Notes: generated by a model not told the origin, from the letters alone. Shown: positions 25,928 through 34,627, counted from the stretch's first letter. The stretch: 64,000 nt of DNA from Microthrixaceae bacterium (GCA_947449015.1 CANFQA010000007.1:21918-85917), one strand, 5' to 3'. Translations and numbers: made by a program.

Positions 25928-26314
25928 TCAGTCGTCCGATCCACTGTCTGGTCCGCTCTCGGGTCCGAACGCGGTGAAGAAGCAGGAGTAGTTACCGGTA
26001 TGGCACGCACCCTTGCCTTCTTGTTCAACGATGAATAGCAACGTGTCCCCGTCGCAGTCGTAATAAGCCTCACGGATGTACTGACGATCACCAGAGGTTT
26101 CACCCTTGCACCAGTACTCCTGACGCGAACGGCTCCAGAACCAGGTGCGGCCGGTCTCAAGGGAGCTACGAAGCGAATCAGCGTTCATCCACGCCATCAT
26201 CAGTACCTGGCCGGTGCCCTGCTCCTGCACGATGGCAGGAACGAGCCCATCCTCATTGAACGTGACGGCGGCAAGTTGGTCGTCGGTGGCGGTAATCGGA
26301 ATGCTCTCGGGCAT
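25928..26314 (-). CDS. hisI: Phosphoribosyl-AMP cyclohydrolase
   Basis: 128 aa, third step of histidine synthesis. The metal and catalytic residues lie in [27 protein letters not shown] and [13 protein letters not shown]; the three Cys are the zinc ligands known from the family. There is no fused HisE domain, so the pyrophosphohydrolase must be elsewhere. The ATG at 26314 has a TAGCGT box 6 nt upstream. It sits in a hisI-trpE pair, apart from the main his operon 1.1 kb away. Confidence 0.95.
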   Translation of the reverse strand: MPESIPITATDDQLAAVTFNEDGLVPAIVQEQGTGQVLMMAWMNADSLRSSLETGRTWFWSRSRQEYWCKGETSGDRQYIREAYYDCDGDTLLFIVEQEGKGACHTGNYSCFFTAFGPESGPDSGSDD

Positions 26315-26320
26315 GCCGAC

Positions 26321-26326
26321 ACGCTA
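26321..26326 (-). promoter_or_regulatory. Putative -10 box of hisI-trpE (TAGCGT)
   Basis: TAGCGT on the minus strand ends 6 nt before the hisI ATG (spacer GTCGGC). Confidence 0.5.
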
Positions 26327-26365
26327 GCGGTGCGGCGCCCTGCAGCCGTTCAGAGATTCGCCGAC

Positions 26366-26734
26366 TCAGAGGTAGAGACCGGTGCTGCCTTCGGCCAGAC
26401 GCTCAGCGGCGACCGCATGGACGTCACGTTCACGCAGGATGACGTAATCGTTGCCCCGCACTTCGACCTCGTAGCGGTCCTCAGGGTTGAACAGGACCTG
26501 ATCACCCGGCTCCATGGCCCGCACGTTCGGGCCCACAGCGACGACCTCGGCCCATACGAGGCGCTTGCCAATCTGAGCAGTCGCGGGAATGAGAATGCCT
26601 CCAGTGGACCTGCGCTCACCCTCCGGGCCGCCCATGTCCACCAGCACACGGTCATTGAGCATCTTGATCGGAAGGTTCTCGCCGGAACGGCCCACTCCCT
26701 CGCTCAGCATCTCCACAGTCTGCGATGTCGTCAC
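26366..26734 (-). CDS. GroES-like co-chaperonin (no groEL adjacent)
   Basis: 122 aa. Residues about 25-115 form the Cpn10 barrel: LNDRVLV, STGGILIPATAQ (mobile-loop region), AEVVAVGPNV, EPGDQVLFNPED and YVILRERDVHAV. A 24-residue extension precedes it. No groEL follows, so it is probably a second, divergent copy. The GTG at 26734 was chosen because a TACCGT box ends 6 nt upstream, within the palindrome shared with the divergent hydrolase. An internal ATG 8 codons in is an alternative. Confidence 0.85.
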   Translation of the reverse strand: MTTSQTVEMLSEGVGRSGENLPIKMLNDRVLVDMGGPEGERRSTGGILIPATAQIGKRLVWAEVVAVGPNVRAMEPGDQVLFNPEDRYEVEVRGNDYVILRERDVHAVAAERLAEGSTGLYL

Positions 26735-26740
26735 GTCCCG

Positions 26741-26750
26741 ACGGTACCGT
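26741..26750. promoter_or_regulatory. Palindromic shared -10 element (ACGGTACCGT) for groES and hydrolase
   Basis: The 10-bp palindrome reads TACCGT on both strands. It ends 8 nt before the hydrolase GTG on the plus strand and 6 nt before the groES GTG on the minus strand. The two start codons are only 24 bp apart, so two RNA polymerases could not open both promoters at once. Confidence 0.5.
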
Positions 26751-26758
26751 CTCCACCC

Positions 26759-27433
26759 GTGACTGACGACTCCGACACTCTGACCCTGCGCCTCATCACT
26801 GCTGACGGTCTCAGCCTCGAGGCCGAAGCTCGACTCCCGCAGGTCCAAACCACCGGCGATGACGCCGAAAACCTCGTCACTGGTGCGGTCGTGCTCGCCC
26901 ATCCCCACCCCCAGCAGGGCGGCTCGATGACATCGCTGGTCACCAGCGAACTCTTCCGGATCCTCCCGCAGCATGGACTTGGCGTGTTGCGGTTCAACTT
27001 CCGTGGGGTCGGCACCTCGGAAGGCTCCTATGGCGAGGGCCGAGCCGAACGCGCCGACATCGTTGCCGCCATCGATGCCCTCGTTGAGTTGTGGCCGACG
27101 CGTCCACTGGTGCTGTGCGGGTGGTCGTTCGGGGGCGACACATCTCTGTCAGTCGTCGACGAGCGACTCAGCGCCTGGGTTGCTCTTGCTCCCCCGCTGC
27201 GCATCCTTCCGCTCGAGGAACTCAGCGCCGCCGCCGGATCCGACCAGCGCCCCACCCTGCTCATCGTTCCCGAACATGATCAGTTCCGCACACCCGAGGC
27301 CGCGGCCGAAGCAACACAGGACTGGGTCAACACGTCAATCATTGCGATTGCCGGAGCGGATCACTTCCTTGTGGGTCGCACCGAGAAGGTCGCCGGGCTG
27401 GTGACCGCCTTCATCCGCGATCTGGACAGCTGA
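26759..27433 (+). CDS. Alpha/beta hydrolase
   Basis: 224 aa, a serine hydrolase of the YtaP/CocE-like small dienelactone-hydrolase style. An oxyanion-side motif AHPHPQQGG is near residue 48, the nucleophile elbow is GWSFGG, the acid Asp lies in PEHDQF and the His in AGADHFLVG. The order nucleophile-acid-His is complete. The substrate is unknown. GTG 26759 is preceded by TACCGT with an 8-nt gap. The gene is divergent from the groES-like gene and convergent to hisF. Confidence 0.82.
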   Translation: MTDDSDTLTLRLITADGLSLEAEARLPQVQTTGDDAENLVTGAVVLAHPHPQQGGSMTSLVTSELFRILPQHGLGVLRFNFRGVGTSEGSYGEGRAERADIVAAIDALVELWPTRPLVLCGWSFGGDTSLSVVDERLSAWVALAPPLRILPLEELSAAAGSDQRPTLLIVPEHDQFRTPEAAAEATQDWVNTSIIAIAGADHFLVGRTEKVAGLVTAFIRDLDS

Positions 27434-27473
27434 GTTCGCAGAACAAACGCCCCATCAGCCTCGTGGACCCGTT

Positions 27474-28265
27474 TTACGGTCGGACGATGACTCCAGCGGC
27501 GGTCATATGCGCCTTCGCTTCATGCACAGTGTGCTCACCGAAATGAAAGATTGATGCGGCAAGCACCGCGTCCGCTCGACCCACGGTGATGCCCTCGACG
27601 AGATGCTGAAGGTTTCCAACGCCACCCGACGCGATGACCGGGACGGTGACCGAATCACTCACCGCTGCAGTGAGTTCAGTATCGAAGCCATCGCGAGTGC
27701 CATCGCGATCCATTGACGTGAGCAGGATCTCACCAGCGCCTAGCGACACCGCTCTTTGTGCCCACTCAATGACGTCGAGACCGGTAGGGGTCCGTCCACC
27801 ATGGATAAAGACTTCCCAACCCGTCTGGCCTGAGGCGTCTGCAGGGGCATCTGCGGCATCGCGACGGGCTCGGGCATCAATAGCCACCACCACGCACTGA
27901 TTGCCGAACTCCGCGGCAATCTCGCTGATGAGTTCCGGTCGATCAACCGCTGCTGTGTTGATCGACACCTTGTCGGCGCCCGCTCGCAACATACGCCGGG
28001 CATCATCGACTGTTCGGATACCGCCGCCAATGGTGAACGGGATGAACACCTGCTCCGCGGTGCGTCGGACCATGTCGACCACAGTTTCGCGACCATCCGA
28101 GGATGCTGTGATGTCCAGAAAAATCAGTTCATCGGCACCTTCGGCGTCGTAGCGGGCTGCGAGTTCAACCGGATCACCGGCATCACGTAAGCCGATGAAG
28201 TTCACGCCTTTCACCACCCGCCCGGCATCGACATCGAGACATGGGATCACGCGTGCCGTTCGCAT
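27474..28265 (-). CDS. hisF: Imidazole glycerol phosphate synthase cyclase subunit
   Basis: 263 aa TIM barrel; with HisH it makes IGP and [21 protein letters not shown] (first catalytic Asp), [27 protein letters not shown] (Asp region), [15 protein letters not shown] (second Asp) and VIASGGVG define it. It contains an insertion [16 protein letters not shown] between strands. Last gene of the his operon, with its start overlapping the stop of a methyltransferase gene. Confidence 0.97.
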   Translation of the reverse strand: MRTARVIPCLDVDAGRVVKGVNFIGLRDAGDPVELAARYDAEGADELIFLDITASSDGRETVVDMVRRTAEQVFIPFTIGGGIRTVDDARRMLRAGADKVSINTAAVDRPELISEIAAEFGNQCVVVAIDARARRDAADAPADASGQTGWEVFIHGGRTPTGLDVIEWAQRAVSLGAGEILLTSMDRDGTRDGFDTELTAAVSDSVTVPVIASGGVGNLQHLVEGITVGRADAVLAASIFHFGEHTVHEAKAHMTAAGVIVRP

Positions 28266-28897
28266 CAGGACTCCCCGCCCACGCGACGGGCGCGCACAAT
28301 GGTGTCGATGGCGGTGCGATCACCATCGGGAGTGCTGACGACACGGTCGATACGGCCAGATCGCTCCACAATCAGTTCGACCCCGAGTGAGAGCTCGGCT
28401 GCCGCGAGCGAGTCGAGCACACCGTCAGCGGTTGTCAACACGGATTCATCCTGGGGACCTCCGTGCCCTTCGCTCAGGTTGAGCAGATCATGAGCAACAA
28501 GCAGCAATGTTGCATCGGGGGCCAATGCCGCAACCGCCGTGCGCAAGGCCATGGCCAACTCATGAGCGGGCACCTGCAGATAGAACATGACGACAAGGTC
28601 GAAGCCATCCGACGGCGGCGTCCAACCAGTGACATCAGCACAGATCCACGTGCCGGCGACACCGTTGTCCGCAGCCAATGTTGTGGCTTTGGCCACGCCG
28701 ACTTCAGAAAAGTCAACGCCGGTGACTGTCCATCCTTGGGTTGCCAACCACACCGCATTGCGACCTTCTCCGCAGGCAAGGTCAAGCGCCCGACCGGGAG
28801 TTAGCCCATTGACCTCAACCGGAAGGAACTGGTTCGGCTCGCCCTTCCAGATGAGTTCGGTCGTGTCGTAGCGGGAATTCCAGGCGGCGGCGTCCAT
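28265..28897 (-). CDS. SAM-dependent methyltransferase inserted in the his operon
   Basis: 210 aa class I fold resembling TehB/thiopurine-type methyltransferases: start [20 protein letters not shown], motif [26 protein letters not shown] and motif [15 protein letters not shown]. The substrate is unknown. ATG 28897 was chosen because TACACT ends 6 nt before it, giving it its own start site; a GTG at 28942 would overlap hisA by 11 nt. It lies between hisA and hisF and its stop overlaps the hisF ATG. Confidence 0.8.
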   Translation of the reverse strand: MDAAAWNSRYDTTELIWKGEPNQFLPVEVNGLTPGRALDLACGEGRNAVWLATQGWTVTGVDFSEVGVAKATTLAADNGVAGTWICADVTGWTPPSDGFDLVVMFYLQVPAHELAMALRTAVAALAPDATLLLVAHDLLNLSEGHGGPQDESVLTTADGVLDSLAAAELSLGVELIVERSGRIDRVVSTPDGDRTAIDTIVRARRVGGES

Positions 28898-28903
28898 CTG
28901 AGG

Positions 28904-28909
28904 AGTGTA
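28904..28909 (-). promoter_or_regulatory. Putative internal -10 box before the methyltransferase and hisF (TACACT)
   Basis: TACACT on the minus strand ends 6 nt before ATG 28897. It lies just downstream of the hisA stop and would allow the methyltransferase and hisF to be transcribed apart from the rest of the his operon. Confidence 0.4.
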
Positions 28910-28931
28910 CGGGGGCGCGTTGCCGCGACCC

Positions 28932-29660
28932 TCAGGACTCACTCAACGTGGCGAGTGCCTCGTGAACGGTGAACGCGCCTTCGTAGATGGCACGACCCAC
29001 GATGGCCCCGGCAAGGGATCGCCCTGTTGAGCGAAGAGCGGCCAGTGCCCGCAGATCGTCCAGCACACCAACACCACCGGAGGCGATCACCGGGAGCTCG
29101 GTGGCATCGAGTACCTCGCCAAGACCCACGAGATCTGGGCCGGCAAGCGTGCCATCGCGCCCGATCTCAGTGACGATCAGCGCCTCGACACCGGCATCGG
29201 CAAACTCCCGGGCAACATCAAGCAGGTCGCGGCCTGATCCCTGTTCCCAACCACGCACTGCGACCTCCCGACCGCGTGCATCGAGACCGACGGCTACAGG
29301 AAGCCTCGACGCGAGTCGTCGAACCAGTGCCGGATCTTCAAGTGCCGCAGTCCCAAGAACCACCCGGGCAACGCCCGCCTCGAACAGCGCGTCGGCTGCG
29401 GCATCGTCGCGGACTCCGCCTCCGGTCTGCACAGGAACATCCACGGCTTCTGCGATGGCCGCAATGACCTCTCGATTACGCGGCGTGCCCGATCGGGCAG
29501 CATCAAGATCCACGACGTGAATCCATCGAGCACCCTGTGCTGCGAACAGAAGCGCTTGTGCAACAGGATCATCGTTGTAGATGGTTTCGCGGTCGTAGTC
29601 ACCCTGGTACAGGCGCACTGCGCGTCCGTCCAGCAGATCGATAGCGGGGAACAATTCCAT
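28932..29660 (-). CDS. hisA: ProFAR isomerase
   Basis: 242 aa TIM barrel for the fourth step of histidine synthesis. FPAIDLLDGRAVRLYQGDY holds the first catalytic Asp, VVDLDAARSG the adjacent site, and VTEIGRDGTLAGPD the second Asp; VIASGGVG binds phosphate. A stand-alone trpF exists in this window, so a dual PriA function is not required, though it cannot be excluded. It begins 3 nt after hisH. Confidence 0.95.
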   Translation of the reverse strand: MELFPAIDLLDGRAVRLYQGDYDRETIYNDDPVAQALLFAAQGARWIHVVDLDAARSGTPRNREVIAAIAEAVDVPVQTGGGVRDDAAADALFEAGVARVVLGTAALEDPALVRRLASRLPVAVGLDARGREVAVRGWEQGSGRDLLDVAREFADAGVEALIVTEIGRDGTLAGPDLVGLGEVLDATELPVIASGGVGVLDDLRALAALRSTGRSLAGAIVGRAIYEGAFTVHEALATLSES

Positions 29661-29663
29661 GAT

Positions 29664-30308
29664 TCAGACTTCCTGCTGGGCAGCGGCAACGAAGGCCTGC
29701 AGCATCTGCAGACCAGTCCCGCCGGACTTCTCGGGATGGAACTGGGTGGCCCACATGCGACCGCGCTCAACGGCTGCGGTCACCGGCCCCCCGTAGTCAC
29801 AGGTGGCCACAACATCAGCACCTGAGGCATCTGCGGCATAGGAGTGCACGAAGTAGACCCAAACAGGATCGTCCACGGTGCTGAACAACGACGACGGTCG
29901 ATTGATATCGAGAAGGTTCCACTGCATCTGCGGACGCTTCACCGTGGCCGGCAGCAACGAGAGTCGGCCCGGAAGCACTCCGAGTCCTCGATGATCGGGG
30001 CTTTCATCAGAACCCTCGTAAAGCATTTGCATGCCCACACAGATGCCGAGGAACGCGCGTCCACCGGCTGCTGCTGCCACTGCGGCTTCGATGGCGACTT
30101 CATCGAGTTGTGCAGCGCGCAGTGCATCCATGCATGCCCCGAAAGCACCGACACCGGGCAGCACTACGGCATCAGCATCGGCAATAAGCGACCGGTCAGC
30201 TGTGAGACGCGCGTCGGCACCGGCATGTTCGAACGCCTTCTGAGCCGATCGCAGATTGCCGATTCCGTAATCGAGTACCGCGACCAGTGGCCGGGCCGGA
30301 TCGGTCAC
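29664..30308 (-). CDS. hisH: Imidazole glycerol phosphate synthase glutaminase subunit
   Basis: 214 aa class I glutamine amidotransferase that feeds ammonia to HisF. The nucleophile Cys is in FLGICVGMQMLYEGS, the His-Glu pair is in ATQFHPEKSGGTGLQML, and the N-terminal YGIGNLRSAQKAFEHAG is typical. GTG start overlaps the hisB stop (GTGA). Confidence 0.96.
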   Translation of the reverse strand: MTDPARPLVAVLDYGIGNLRSAQKAFEHAGADARLTADRSLIADADAVVLPGVGAFGACMDALRAAQLDEVAIEAAVAAAAGGRAFLGICVGMQMLYEGSDESPDHRGLGVLPGRLSLLPATVKRPQMQWNLLDINRPSSLFSTVDDPVWVYFVHSYAADASGADVVATCDYGGPVTAAVERGRMWATQFHPEKSGGTGLQMLQAFVAAAQQEV

Positions 30309-30919
30309 AGGACGCCCTTGGTGGAGGGAACGCCACCACCTTCGATGCGAACGGCATCGCGCAATGCGCGCGCCACTCCCTTGAACGTTGCTTCAATCAG
30401 ATGATGTGTGTTGACGCCGCGAACTGAAGTGATGTGCAACGTGATTGCCGCCGAGGTGACAAAGGCGCGCCAGAACTCCTCAACCAACTGGGGATCAAAA
30501 GGCGGATCACCAAGGATTTGCTGTCCAGGAAACGAGACCTCGTAGTGCAGATATGGGCGACCAGACAGGTCAAGGGCGACGTCGATCAATGCCTCATCAA
30601 GCGGGATCCTGTTGGAAGCGAATCGGCGAACACCAGCTTTGTTACCAATAGCCGAGGCGAACACCTCGCCGAGCGCGATGCCGACATCTTCAACGGTGTG
30701 ATGCGCATCAATCTGCAGATCGCCCACGGCGCGCACGACAAGATCAAACCCACCATGACGCCCAAGCTGGGAGAGCATGTGATCAAAGAATGGGAGTCCC
30801 GTGGAGATCTCGTTACGACCACTGCCGTCGAGATCTAACTCGATGGCAATATCGGTCTCGGACGTGGTGCGCTCAACTGCCGCTGCACGTCGGTTTTCAT
30901 CGATTCGTCGAACACTCAT
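30305..30919 (-). CDS. hisB: Imidazoleglycerol-phosphate dehydratase
   Basis: 204 aa Mn-dependent dehydratase, monofunctional (no phosphatase domain). Metal-binding His clusters are in GLPFFDHMLSQLGRHGG, QIDAHHTVEDVGIALG and GVNTHHLIEATFKG. The ATG at 30919 overlaps the hisC stop by 4 nt. A longer in-frame extension back into hisC was rejected. Confidence 0.96.
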   Translation of the reverse strand: MSVRRIDENRRAAAVERTTSETDIAIELDLDGSGRNEISTGLPFFDHMLSQLGRHGGFDLVVRAVGDLQIDAHHTVEDVGIALGEVFASAIGNKAGVRRFASNRIPLDEALIDVALDLSGRPYLHYEVSFPGQQILGDPPFDPQLVEEFWRAFVTSAAITLHITSVRGVNTHHLIEATFKGVARALRDAVRIEGGGVPSTKGVL

Positions 30920-31980
30920 GCAATGACCTCCTCGAGGGCGGCGAGGAACCTGTCGTCCTCGTCGGTGGTACCGATGGTGACACGCAGACAGCCCTCGAGA
31001 CGCGGCCATGATGCGCAATTACGAACAAGTACCGATCGCTCGACCAGTCCCGACCAGACGGTGTCACCGTCAATCGAACGAGGTCGGAACAGCACAAAGT
31101 TGGCCCCAGAAGGCCACACTTCGACATCGAGTTGCTGCAATCGAGCGATGAGACGCTCTCGTTCAGCTACCAACCGTGTGACCCGATCGTTCATCGCATC
31201 AACATGGGCAAGCGCCACGGTGCCGGCCAGTTGTTTGAACGCATCGAGGTGGTAGGGCAACACCACCTTCTCCAGTTCAGCCACGATCGCTGCGGGGCCC
31301 ACGAGATAACCGAGACGGGCGGCGGCCATTGACCAGGTTTTCGAAAAAGTGCGGGTTACGACAAGCGGCACATCCTCGCCCAGCAGCGATGTGGCCGACC
31401 AAGGCGCGAACTGTCCATAGGCCTCATCAACCACAAGGAGTCCATCAATCTGTTCGACACCGGCGAGCGTGCTCCGCACCGTGGCTTCATCGTCAACGAC
31501 GCCGGTGGGGTTGTTGGGTGAGCACAGAAACGAGATCTCTGGTCGCGCCTCAGAGAGAACCCGGGCAACTTCGGCCGGATCGGTGGAGAAATCAGCAGCG
31601 CGCTCGCCCACCGCGACCGAAGTGCCGGTGATGCGAGCGATGTGGCTGTGCAGCGCATAGGTGGGTTCCCACACCGCTGCAGTGCGACCCGGTCCGCCGA
31701 AGGTGAGCAGTACGGTTTGGAGCACCTCGTTGGAGCCATTGGCCACGAAGATCTGTTCGGGACCAACACCATGGAGCGCTCCAATGGCGGCTCGCAGTTC
31801 GGTGGCCGCACGATCGGGATAGCGGTTCCACTCGATTGTGGTGACTGCATCATTGAGCGCGTTGGTCCACGCCGTCGGCGGAGCTTCCGGCGATTCGTTG
31901 GTGTTAAGGCGCACCTGCACATCAAGCTGCGGCGAGTGGTAGCCCTCCATGAGTGCGACATCCGAGCGAGGGCGGATCAT
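30916..31980 (-). CDS. hisC: Histidinol-phosphate aminotransferase
   Basis: 354 aa fold-type I PLP enzyme. LNTNESPEAPP binds substrate, ANGSNEVLQTVLLTF and SPNNPTGVV bind PLP, and the Schiff-base Lys is in TRTFSKTWSMAAARLGYLVG. The C-terminal VRNCASWPRLEGCLRVTIGT is typical. The ATG overlaps the hisD stop by 4 nt. Confidence 0.96.
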   Translation of the reverse strand: MIRPRSDVALMEGYHSPQLDVQVRLNTNESPEAPPTAWTNALNDAVTTIEWNRYPDRAATELRAAIGALHGVGPEQIFVANGSNEVLQTVLLTFGGPGRTAAVWEPTYALHSHIARITGTSVAVGERAADFSTDPAEVARVLSEARPEISFLCSPNNPTGVVDDEATVRSTLAGVEQIDGLLVVDEAYGQFAPWSATSLLGEDVPLVVTRTFSKTWSMAAARLGYLVGPAAIVAELEKVVLPYHLDAFKQLAGTVALAHVDAMNDRVTRLVAERERLIARLQQLDVEVWPSGANFVLFRPRSIDGDTVWSGLVERSVLVRNCASWPRLEGCLRVTIGTTDEDDRFLAALEEVIA

Positions 31981-33287
31981 TGCCCACCCTCCCGGTCGAG
32001 TGCGCGCTGACGCAGCCGCACGCTTTCTGCGTGTGCGGAAAATCCTTCGGTGTCGGCAAGCTCGGCGACAACCGGCGCGGCGCGATCGAAACCCTCGCGG
32101 GTGAGTTCGATCACATGGACCTGTTTGATGAAATCGTCGACGGTAAGTGCGCTGCCATACCTGGCGGTACCGAAGGTGGGAAGCACATGGCTGGGACCGG
32201 CGACGTAATCGCCGATGGATGCTGGGGCAAGCGGACCGAGGAACACCGCACCGGCATGGCGGACCGCAGACACCAGAGTCTCAGGATCGGCGGTAATGAG
32301 CTCAAGGTGTTCGGGGGCGATGTGATTCACCACGACCATCGCCGCATCGGGACCATCAACCAGCGCACAGAAACCACCGCGGGTGAATGTTGAGGTGATC
32401 TCGGAGTTGCGCGGCGCTTCGGCCACGAGGCGGGTCAGCGCAGCGTCGACGGCATCGGCCACGGCGGGATCCCAAGTGACCAGCCACGCCAGGCCATCGG
32501 GACCGTGCTCTGCCTGCACCATGAGATCGATTGCGACGAAGTCGACCGGGGCGGTGGCATCGGCCACGACCACGATCTCTGAGGGACCGGCAAAAGCCAT
32601 TGGCACGCCGACCTGGCCGGCGACCTCACGCTTGGCGAGGGCAACGAAGGCGTTGCCCGGGCCAACAATGACATCGACCGGGCGGATGGTCTCGGTGCCG
32701 TAGGCCATGGCGGCGACGGCCTGTGCGCCGCCGATGGCATAGACCTCATCGACTCCCGCAAGGGCAGCGGCCACCAAGCTGGACTGTGCGATGCGTCCGG
32801 TTTCACGTGCCGGCGGAACACACAGAACCACTGCGCCCACACCGGCGACGCGGGCCGGAACTGCGGTCATCAGCACCGAGGATGGATAGGAACCGCGGCC
32901 ACCGGGCACATAACAGCCAGCCCGGTCAACCGGCACCGACCGACCGGTGACGGTGATGCCCTGGCGGGTGAGGACATGATCGGGGCGCAACTGGGCCTCG
33001 TGGAATGCAAGTACTGCGTCACGCGCCTCGGTAAGCGCTTCGACCAGTGCCTTCGGAGCCGAGGCCAACGCAGCGGCAAGTTCATCCGGACCGACAACGA
33101 AGGTGTCGGCGTCGACTCCGTCAAAACGTTCGGTGAACCCGCGCACTGCGGCATCGCCACCAGCGCGCACCTCCGCAATGATCGATCGCACCGCGTCAAT
33201 CGGTCCCTCGCCGCCTGGGTCAGGGCGCGGCAGATCGGCGGTGAGTGCAGCGCCTGAGCGGCCCCGGAGATCGAGTCGGTTCAACAC
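31977..33287 (-). CDS. hisD: Histidinol dehydrogenase
   Basis: 436 aa zinc enzyme oxidising histidinol to histidine. VPGGRGSYPSSVLM, YAIGGAQAVAAMAYGTETI, VGPGNAFVALAKREV, AGPSEIVVVAD and NHIAPEHLELI (catalytic Glu-His) are diagnostic. First gene of the his operon. The start is GTG 33287 followed by TTG; a TAGCGT box ends 7 nt before the GTG. Confidence 0.97.
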   Translation of the reverse strand: MLNRLDLRGRSGAALTADLPRPDPGGEGPIDAVRSIIAEVRAGGDAAVRGFTERFDGVDADTFVVGPDELAAALASAPKALVEALTEARDAVLAFHEAQLRPDHVLTRQGITVTGRSVPVDRAGCYVPGGRGSYPSSVLMTAVPARVAGVGAVVLCVPPARETGRIAQSSLVAAALAGVDEVYAIGGAQAVAAMAYGTETIRPVDVIVGPGNAFVALAKREVAGQVGVPMAFAGPSEIVVVADATAPVDFVAIDLMVQAEHGPDGLAWLVTWDPAVADAVDAALTRLVAEAPRNSEITSTFTRGGFCALVDGPDAAMVVVNHIAPEHLELITADPETLVSAVRHAGAVFLGPLAPASIGDYVAGPSHVLPTFGTARYGSALTVDDFIKQVHVIELTREGFDRAAPVVAELADTEGFSAHAESVRLRQRALDREGGQ

Positions 33288-33294
33288 AAGCCCG

Positions 33295-33300
33295 ACGCTA
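33295..33300 (-). promoter_or_regulatory. Putative -10 box of the his operon (TAGCGT)
   Basis: TAGCGT on the minus strand ends 7 nt before the hisD GTG. No histidine leader peptide or attenuator is possible with this spacing. Confidence 0.5.
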
Positions 33301-33383
33301 GCGGTCGGACCCGTTGCGACCCGAACGCTTTGACGAAACCACCAAGGGTGCCTGCGCCGCCAGCGAGCCCGTCAGCTATGCGA

Positions 33384-33575
33384 TCAGCGCAAGCGGCGGG
33401 TGACCACCGAAAGCCGACGATGAGCCATACGCAAGGAGCGTTCGACTTCAAAGAGGTCAGCGGCCAAGGATTCGTCGCCGGCCTGATGCATGGTCTCGGC
33501 GACCCCAGTGATCCGAGCTACCAGATCGTCGAGGTTGGTCACGGCACTGGAGAGCACTGCACGCTGATCGTCCAC
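33384..33575 (-). CDS. Small helical protein of unknown function
   Basis: 63 aa, acidic then basic, predicted all-helical (SSAVTNLDDLVARITGVAET, then AADLFEVERSLRMAHRRLSV). There is no signal peptide. GTG start, no clear Shine-Dalgarno sequence or TANNNT box. It lies 96 nt upstream of hisD on the same strand. The amino-acid pattern looks coding, unlike the overlapping frames, but a homology search would be needed to be sure it is a gene. Confidence 0.5.
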   Translation of the reverse strand: MDDQRAVLSSAVTNLDDLVARITGVAETMHQAGDESLAADLFEVERSLRMAHRRLSVVTRRLR

Positions 33576-33705
33576 CCGGTGAGTTTGCCAGAGGGGTCGG
33601 GGGTAATCGCCGGTCGAAGCTCTCAGAGCCCGTAGCGAGGCATGCTCGAACGCTGAGGATTCAGGATCGGAAGGGCCCTATGAACACACATGTGCCCAGA
33701 AAGAC

Positions 33706-33731
33706 GTCGACGCCCCCGAAGGGGCGTCGAC
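33706..33731 (-). terminator. Terminator with UUCG tetraloop downstream of nth
   Basis: 11-bp perfect stem GTCGACGCCCC with, on the minus strand, a cUUCGg tetraloop, followed by GTCTTTCT. That polarity makes it a terminator for nth transcripts arriving from the right. Confidence 0.7.
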
Positions 33732-33732
33732 A

Positions 33733-33770
33733 AGGCGACACTGGGCGGCGGATCCCAATATGTGTCGCCT
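33733..33770 (-). repeat. Second inverted repeat preceding the nth terminator
   Basis: 9-bp stem AGGCGACAC/GTGTCGCCT around a 20-nt centre that itself contains TGGG/CCCA. It lies one nucleotide from the terminator hairpin, so the two would stack as tandem hairpins in the nth 3' UTR. Confidence 0.6.
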
Positions 33771-33942
33771 AGCTGGGTGGCGGGACCCAGCGAGAGTCAC
33801 CGTAGCGCGACCAACATGGGCGAATCGTCAAAACGTCAAAAATGAGCCAGATGGCGTAGGAGACATCAGTCACACCCCCGACTCGCGTCAGGCTCACCGG
33901 CAGGCGCACCTACCGCCCGGCATTCCCATCCGAACTGCGCTG

Positions 33943-34584
33943 TCAGGGCTGCGAGGAAGGACAGAAGTCAGCAAGAACGCATTCGCTGCAGCGGGGTCGC
34001 CGAGCCGGACAGGCCCGACGCCCATGCAGAATCAGCAAAAGACTGAACAGACCGCGCTGCGCGGGCGGGATCATGTCGTTGAGCACGTACTCGAGCTTCA
34101 CCGGATCGGTCTCGGTGGATAGACCAAGCCGACCCGACAGACGCCCGACATGGGTATCCACCGGCAGGCCGGGCAGGTCCATGGCCACGCTGCGAACAAC
34201 GTTGGCGGTCTTGCGACCACAGCCCGGAATGGTGACCAGGTCCTCCATGGCGGAAGGCACCTCACCATCAAAGCGCTCAACAAGCGCGTTGGCCATGCCC
34301 ACAAGTGATCGGGCCTTGTTTCGATAGAAGCCGGTGGAGCGGACGAGTTCTTCAACTTCCTCGATCCGCGCAACGGCAAGGTCCTCTGGGGACGGGAACC
34401 GCGCGAACAGCGCCGGCGTGACCAGATTGACCCGAACATCGGTGCATTGAGCGGACAAAATCGTCGCCGCCAGCAATTCATACGGATTGCGGTGATCGAG
34501 TTCGCAGTGCGCATCGGGGTACTCGAGCAGAAGACGTTGAAATGTCTCGGTGGCTCTGCCCTTCGGTGATCTCGGTCGTCCCAT
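33943..34584 (-). CDS. nth: Endonuclease III
   Basis: 213 aa base-excision DNA glycosylase/AP lyase for oxidised pyrimidines. The helix-hairpin-helix LVTIPGCGRKTANVV has the Schiff-base Lys125, and catalytic Asp143 is in VDTHVGRL. The [4Fe-4S] ligands are Cys192, 199, 202 and 208 (C-x6-C-x2-C-x5-C). The ATG at 34584 has TAGGGT 9 nt upstream. Divergent from mshD; the two promoters are 15 bp apart. Confidence 0.96.
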   Translation of the reverse strand: MGRPRSPKGRATETFQRLLLEYPDAHCELDHRNPYELLAATILSAQCTDVRVNLVTPALFARFPSPEDLAVARIEEVEELVRSTGFYRNKARSLVGMANALVERFDGEVPSAMEDLVTIPGCGRKTANVVRSVAMDLPGLPVDTHVGRLSGRLGLSTETDPVKLEYVLNDMIPPAQRGLFSLLLILHGRRACPARRPRCSECVLADFCPSSQP

Positions 34585-34593
34585 TGATGCGGG

Positions 34594-34599
34594 ACCCTA
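34594..34599 (-). promoter_or_regulatory. Putative -10 box of nth (TAGGGT)
   Basis: TAGGGT on the minus strand ends 9 nt before the nth ATG, the longest gap of the set. Confidence 0.4.
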
Positions 34600-34614
34600 G
34601 CGTCGGCGCACCGG

Positions 34615-34620
34615 TAGCCT
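34615..34620 (+). promoter_or_regulatory. Putative -10 box of mshD (TAGCCT)
   Basis: TAGCCT ends 7 nt before GTG 34628 (spacer CGTCTAC). Confidence 0.5.
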
Positions 34621-34627
34621 CGTCTAC

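Larger units (their letters stand above)
33576..33942. other. 367-nt gene-free region between the small helical gene and nth
   Basis: No supported gene. It holds two adjacent strong inverted repeats (33706-33731 and 33733-33770), entered separately, which follow nth on the minus strand. The part 33771-33942 shows nothing convincing; an open frame running on the plus strand there is antisense to nth. Confidence 0.5.

Noticed and set aside
33760..34122. 120-codon open frame on the plus strand
   Set aside because: Mostly antisense to the nth C-terminus, Arg/Pro-rich with no motif; starts inside the inverted repeat.
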